Shown piece by piece: positions 23,974-27,426 of a stretch of DNA of 27,426 nucleotides (its first letter is position 1; each line of letters begins with the position of its first letter). The position numbers were made by a program, and so were the translations under genes. This DNA is from Pseudomonadota bacterium (GTDB lineage: Bacteria > Pseudomonadota > Gammaproteobacteria > Burkholderiales > Burkholderiaceae_D): contig JAFAGG010000096.1 of NCBI GenBank assembly GCA_023422955.1, positions 1 through 27,426 on the forward strand, given 5' to 3'. Under the pieces are notes generated by a model. It was not told the origin of the DNA. It made no database searches and saw only the letters and a list, made by a program, of their open reading frames with translations.

Positions 23974-24203
23974 CGCACCCTCCCTCGTCTGATCCACAGT
24001 CACTGATGCATCGACGATACGACAGCGGGCTGCGGCAGGTTCTCGGACGCGCTTTGCCGGATACGGCAAGGCACGACGGTATTGCTTACCATCAGACTCC
24101 AATTTTCCGGGCCGGTTCGGCTACTTCGCTCACTTCGGGCAGCACGGAGAAGAGAACCCACTAAATGTCGCAGGCGTCTTGAAAAAACCGGGCTTGGGGC
24201 GAC

Positions 24204-24482
24204 TCAGCTCTTGCCTGCTCCCCTTTGCCCCTTGATGAAGAGAATCACCGCAGCTGGAATGTGGACCACGCCAAAACCGATAAGAAACCGCAAAAGTGTG
24301 AACAGCGGGCTGCCATCGTCGACCGTGCTGATCCAGCCGAATAGCATGCCGACAATCAGAAGAATGCTGCGCACGACAAATATATTGGTGCTGCCCTGAG
24401 TGAAAAAGGCGATTTGCCGATGCGCATACAGTGCTACAGCCAGCAGCAGTACCGCAGCAATAAAAAGCATTCCGGTTTGCAT
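24204..24482 (-). CDS. Small hypothetical membrane protein
   Basis: A 92-residue protein with three hydrophobic segments (about 4-21, 36-54 and 63-83) separated by short loops, so probably a three-helix inner-membrane protein. It contains the block FFTQGSTNIFVVRSILLIVGMLFGW and ends in a basic tail (KGQRGAGKS). The frame is open from 24548, but GGAG 7 nt before the ATG at 24480-24482 favours the shorter form. I do not recognise the family. Confidence 0.68.
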   Translation of the reverse strand: MQTGMLFIAAVLLLAVALYAHRQIAFFTQGSTNIFVVRSILLIVGMLFGWISTVDDGSPLFTLLRFLIGFGVVHIPAAVILFIKGQRGAGKS

Positions 24483-24644
24483 GAAATTGCTCCGTCGCGA
24501 ATTAAGGATAGCTTGTATTTTTGGAGAGAGGGGAAAGGCAAGTTGCACGGCAAGTCGCCGACAAAACAGCGAAGGGATGCTCCCCTTTCCGCCACCGTCA
24601 CAAGCCTGCTCTGATATGCATCAAAGGAACAATTTCCCAAAAGA

Positions 24645-24962
24645 TCATGTACTTAGGCAAGCTTGCCTATACTTATCCACAGGATTAACCACAGAATCTG
24701 GGGATATCCGGGCTGGTTTTTCGGGACCGATGAAACGCTCATCTCCCGCGGTTATTTCCCGCTGTCGAGCCCGTAGCATTCTGCCTGGGCGGGGCCAGAA
24801 AAACGGGACGCCGGAGCGGCAATAGGCGATGTAAGGCCGTCCGTAGGCGGCTTTCAGCCTGACTTCTTCGTGCCAGGAACCCAGCATGAAATACACGGTG
24901 CTTATCAGCTTAAAGGCCAGCCGTCGTGTGGCGAGATGAGGCGAGAGCCAGAAAACGGGCAC
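24645..24962 (-). pseudogene. Remnant of an ICMT/MddA-like methyltransferase C-terminus
   Basis: On the minus strand the frame reads PVFWLSPHLATRRLAFK.. then STVYFMLGSWHEEVRLK and AAYGRPYIAYCRSGVPFFWPRP. The pattern 'FW..P......LAF....T.Y...G...EE..L...G..Y..Y...VP...P' matches the C-terminal end of isoprenylcysteine-carboxyl-methyltransferase-like membrane proteins (NnrU/MddA group), including the E-E pair of the SAM site. The N-terminal two thirds are missing: the frame is closed by a TGA about 25035 and the next gene ends at 25099. It has no start with a ribosome site and runs on into unrelated sequence at its 3' end. I read it as a decayed fragment rather than a working gene. Confidence 0.5.
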
Positions 24963-25098
24963 GCCCAGAATTGGGTAGCACGGAATCGGCGAAAAAAACG
25001 ATGCCAGTTTTGCAGCTTGCGCCGCCTGGCATCGTCAGGCTCAAATCCTTGAGCCCTGCTTGTCTTCCATTCCTGGAGCAGAAGACAAATTCGCTTAG

Positions 25099-25824
25099 TT
25101 AGTTCACCTGCTGCGAAGACGTAACGCCGTGCAAAGCCAGGCCGCAATAGGCAGCCGCTTCTGCCGCGCCCCGTACAGACAAACCGCAGTAGGCCGCCCT
25201 GGGTTTGCTGAGACCGCAATAAGCCGCGCCGGCTTTCTTTTCGGGTGCGCTTAATCCGCAATAGGCAGCTTCATTTTCTTGTGCATTTTTGCTCAAGCCG
25301 CAATAAGCCGCATCACTCAGCGTTGCGCTCTCCGACAAGCCGCAATAGGCTGCTTTGTCAACTTGCAGCGGGGAGCTGAGTCCGCAGTAAGCGGCTTGCG
25401 TTGCAGGTGCTTCGGCTGTGTCGATAGCGGAGAATTCGCGCTGCTTCAGGGTGCTGAACAACTGGAAGCTGTTTTCGTAGCGCGATTTTTCTTCTGCGCT
25501 GCCGTCACGTACGCCCGGTTCATGGTGTACGAAATAGCCGAATGTATTTTCGCAATCCTTTGCGTATTTGCGGGTATTCAAAATGTGCGCATGCCAGAAG
25601 GCGTCGACGTTCCTGCTGGGAGAAATGTCTGCTTCAGGATATTTGACGGACAGCGCCAGAAACTGCTTGTATTCCATTTCGTAGTAATTGGCCTGATCCG
25701 CAGTCCAGCCCTCGCCGTCTTCCTTGCCACGTAACAGTTGCTTCACAACTTCCAGATCCAGAGCGAATATCGCTTGAATGATTTGTTCCGGCGTTCGCAG
25801 GGTCGCAGAGGTATTGTCGCGCAT
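25099..25824 (-). CDS. GRDP-like protein with seven AAYCGL repeats
   Basis: A 241-residue protein in two parts. Residues 1-135 resemble the bacterial glycine-rich-domain-like (GRDP-like) family: YYEMEYKQFLALSVKYPE, then VDAFWHAHILNTRKY (73-87) and DCENTFGYFVHH (90-101), with conserved Trp/His residues that could form a metal or catalytic site. Residues 144-230 carry seven copies of AAYCGL(S/A), starting at 144, 158, 172, 186, 200, 210 and 224, separated by unlike linkers. There is no signal peptide or membrane segment. AAGGA lies 6 nt before the ATG at 25822-25824. The repeats use different Ala and Leu codons, so the peptide rather than the DNA is conserved. It could be a multi-core peptide precursor with its N-terminal domain as leader, or a metal or redox scaffold. 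Only a methyltransferase remnant lies downstream. Confidence 0.85.
   Translation of the reverse strand: MRDNTSATLRTPEQIIQAIFALDLEVVKQLLRGKEDGEGWTADQANYYEMEYKQFLALSVKYPEADISPSRNVDAFWHAHILNTRKYAKDCENTFGYFVHHEPGVRDGSAEEKSRYENSFQLFSTLKQREFSAIDTAEAPATQAAYCGLSSPLQVDKAAYCGLSESATLSDAAYCGLSKNAQENEAAYCGLSAPEKKAGAAYCGLSKPRAAYCGLSVRGAAEAAAYCGLALHGVTSSQQVN
25135..25395 (-). repeat. Seven-copy AAYCGL coding repeat
   Basis: Six of the seven copies lie on an exact 42-bp (14-residue) register relative to a neighbour; the step from copy 5 to copy 6 is 30 bp, which looks like a 12-bp loss from the linker. Cores are identical in six residues, linkers are not. Ala is written GCC, GCA, GCG or GCT and Leu CTC, TTG, TTA or CTG in different copies. 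Confidence 0.93.
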
Positions 25825-26206
25825 AGGTCATCCTTTGTTGTAATGGGCCGAGAAGAAGTAGCCTTGTCACTTGTGTCCGGAATTACTACGATCAGGCTAC
25901 GGGGGGCTACGCTAGCACAGGGCCATTTGAAAGAATGACGAAAAAGTTGTTTATTGGCAGCCTGTTGAGCCGTATCAAAGTGTGTTTCCTGCAGGCAGCA
26001 GGCACCCCGTTTATTGCCTCGCTTCACATAAAATCATTTCAAATAGGAAAAAACCCGCGCATACTGCTTCACAATACGTCTCTATGTTCCGCTTTCCCAT
26101 TTTCACTTCGACCAAGCAGAGGGCGAGGATGCACAACACATTAGAGCTAATCGAGCCAATCGAGATAGTAGAGATAGAAGGGTGATAAAAACACGCTTCC
26201 TCCCTC
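25825..26206. other. 382-bp divergent intergenic region
   Basis: Lies between the repeat protein (minus) and the CHASE sensor (plus). It holds an AT-rich stretch (about 26020-26055) with TAAAAT, which may be promoter sequence, and a possible 18-residue peptide at 26129-26185, listed separately. I see nothing else. Confidence 0.4.
26129..26185 (+). CDS. Possible 18-residue Ile/Glu-rich peptide
   Basis: ATG at 26129 preceded by AGAGGG with 5-nt spacing opens the peptide MHNTLELIEPIEIVEIEG, ending in TGA. The regular alternation of Glu with Ile/Leu/Val is unlikely in random sequence of this GC content and recalls the E/I/V-rich leader segments of some peptide precursors, though this is a weak likeness. 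It ends 21 bp before the CHASE sensor and could also be a leader peptide for it. Too short for composition tests. Confidence 0.35.
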   Translation: MHNTLELIEPIEIVEIEG

Positions 26207-27426
26207 ATGAAAATAGCCTTGTCGCGATTCTTTTTCCGCTCGCTGCTTAGCTCCCCCGGTTGGTGGCTGGGCGTGGCGCTATCCATAGCACTGTCTGTCA
26301 TGGTGGACCGCATGGTGGACGGGATGGCGCACACCCAGTTCGATCACCAGGTCAAGACGATCCGCCTTGCCATTCAGGCCCGGCTGCAATCCTACATCGA
26401 TGTCTTGCGCGCCACGGGCGCTCTCTTCAATTCCAGTCAGCATGTGACGCGGGATGAATTCCAGACTTATGTCAGCAGCCTGCATCTGCCGGTACATTTC
26501 CCCGGCATTAACAGTCTGAACTTCGCTTTCCATGTGCCTCATGCGGAAAAGAGCCCGTTCGAAAACGGGGTGCGCCAGGACGCCAGCCTTCATCCGGAAG
26601 GCTATCCCTCCTTCAGCATCCGGCCGCCGGGCACCCGTTCCGACTACACCGTACTGACCTACCTGGAACCCATGCACATCCGACCGGAGGCATTCGGATT
26701 CGATATGTCGTCCATACCCGCGGTGCGCACAGCGCTTGAGAGAGCCAGGGATACGGGCCAGCCTTTTTCATCGGGAAAACGGATACATGTAGAGGGAGCC
26801 TATGAACATGTGGGCCTGGCAATACGCTCGGCCATCTACCGCAACGGCCTGCCGCTGGATACGGTGGAGCAGCGACGCGCGGCCTATTTCGGATCGGTGG
26901 GCGTAGGCTTCGACTTCCATCAACTCATGCGTGAAGCCATAGGCCAATCCGAGAGCCTGCGTTACGTGCATATCAAGATCAATGATCTTGGCCCTTCGGA
27001 TGCGCAGGCAGAACCCGATCCTTCCGCGCCTAGTCAGATTTTCGATAGCCGCAGGGATTTGTTCAAGAAGACGGTACTGGAGAATGTTCGCCGCAATCCG
27101 GGCGAGCTGCTGGCGACCAAAGTGACGATACCCTTCACCTCGCGCGAGTGGGAAGTGGAAATCACGGCGGACCCCGATCTCATGCTGAGCGAATTTGACC
27201 GCTCCCTCCCCTTCATTGTTCTTTTTACCTGCCTGCTGAGCACGCTGTTGCTATACAGCGTGTACTACTTCCTGATTTCCTCCAAGAAGCGCGCGGTGGA
27301 GCTCGCCAACGAGATGACGAAGGATTTGCGGCGCAGCGAAGCCCATCTGGCCGAAGCCCAGCACATGGCCAATCTCGGCAGCTGGCAGCTCGACCCCGTT
27401 TCCCAGTCCATGCAATGGTCACTCGA
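26207..27426 (+). CDS. CHASE-PAS membrane sensor protein (partial, 3' end cut)
   Basis: The first 406 residues of a membrane sensor; the window ends inside the gene. A transmembrane helix (about 16-31) is followed by a periplasmic CHASE domain (about 40-245) with its signature P-E-G-Y-P-S-F-S-I-R-P-x-G-x-R-x-x-Y-x-V-L-T-Y-L-E-P and A-F-G-F-D-M, the region that binds small ligands in other CHASE receptors. A second helix (about 335-356, FIVLFTCLLSTLLLYSVYYFLI) leads through a short coiled stretch into a PAS domain beginning AQHMANLGSWQLDP. The output domain (histidine kinase, GGDEF or EAL) lies beyond the window. The ATG at 26207 has no Shine-Dalgarno sequence, and an in-frame TAA 19 bp upstream excludes an earlier start. 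Confidence 0.9.
   Translation, partial: MKIALSRFFFRSLLSSPGWWLGVALSIALSVMVDRMVDGMAHTQFDHQVKTIRLAIQARLQSYIDVLRATGALFNSSQHVTRDEFQTYVSSLHLPVHFPGINSLNFAFHVPHAEKSPFENGVRQDASLHPEGYPSFSIRPPGTRSDYTVLTYLEPMHIRPEAFGFDMSSIPAVRTALERARDTGQPFSSGKRIHVEGAYEHVGLAIRSAIYRNGLPLDTVEQRRAAYFGSVGVGFDFHQLMREAIGQSESLRYVHIKINDLGPSDAQAEPDPSAPSQIFDSRRDLFKKTVLENVRRNPGELLATKVTIPFTSREWEVEITADPDLMLSEFDRSLPFIVLFTCLLSTLLLYSVYYFLISSKKRAVELANEMTKDLRRSEAHLAEAQHMANLGSWQLDPVSQSMQWSL

Noticed and set aside
24905..25261. 118-residue Arg-rich minus-strand ORF
   Set aside because: Overlaps the end of the repeat gene in another frame and has shadow-type composition.

Overview
The window reads as a chromosomal segment of a betaproteobacterium, most likely a Burkholderiales member of the Oxalobacteraceae type (Herbaspirillum, Herminiimonas, Noviherbaspirillum and relatives). 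This is an inference from the moderately high GC, the codon bias (CTG, GGC, CGC), a cation exporter that closely matches Cupriavidus-type CzcD in its key residues, and a group of small stress proteins common in that order. There are no rRNA or tRNA genes, no CRISPR array, no transposase or integrase, and no clear phage block.

Layout. 1-2.3 kb: a PIG-L/LmbE-type deacetylase (minus) and two uncharacterised genes. 2.5-5.2 kb: a two-gene exported unit, a lipoprotein with a lamin-tail domain and a metzincin-type zinc protease site, followed by a small secreted protein. 5.3-7.8 kb: a proline-rich mini-protein, a DUF423 membrane protein, a DMT/EamA transporter and a small protein with a YdiL-like N-terminus. 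7.8-10.3 kb (minus): an 833-residue fusion of an AI-2E/PerM permease, a cobalamin-binding-like module and a GAF domain. 10.5-14.8 kb: a YegS-type lipid kinase overlapping a ferritin-like four-helix protein, then a same-strand run of metallothionein, PPC/DUF296 protein, membrane-anchored SDR and CzcD. 14.9-18.6 kb: envelope and stress genes (dodecin, DegQ-like lipoprotein protease, SRPBCC protein, BON lipoprotein, a basic protein of the type labelled 'plasmid stabilization'). 18.8-21.8 kb: two membrane proteins that converge stop to stop, an Hsp20 gene with a heat-shock promoter and a likely RNA thermometer, and trxC. 22.1-24.5 kb: a pentapeptide-repeat protein, a structured palindromic intergenic element, a two-PRC-barrel protein with a proline-rich partner, and a small membrane protein. 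24.6-27.4 kb: a degenerate methyltransferase remnant, the repeat protein described next, a possible 18-residue peptide, and a CHASE/PAS sensor cut by the window end.

The most unusual locus is 25099-25824 (minus). It encodes an N-terminal domain resembling the bacterial glycine-rich-domain-like (GRDP-like) family, followed by seven copies of the core AAYCGL(S/A). The copies sit on a 14-residue register, are separated by unrelated linkers, and use different synonymous codons. This is the layout expected of a multi-core modified-peptide precursor or an array of identical Cys/Tyr binding modules. No maturation enzyme is visible in the window.

As a whole the segment looks like an accessory stress-adaptation region (heat, metal, redox, envelope) with short transcription units. 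All functions come from reading motifs by eye; no database search was run.
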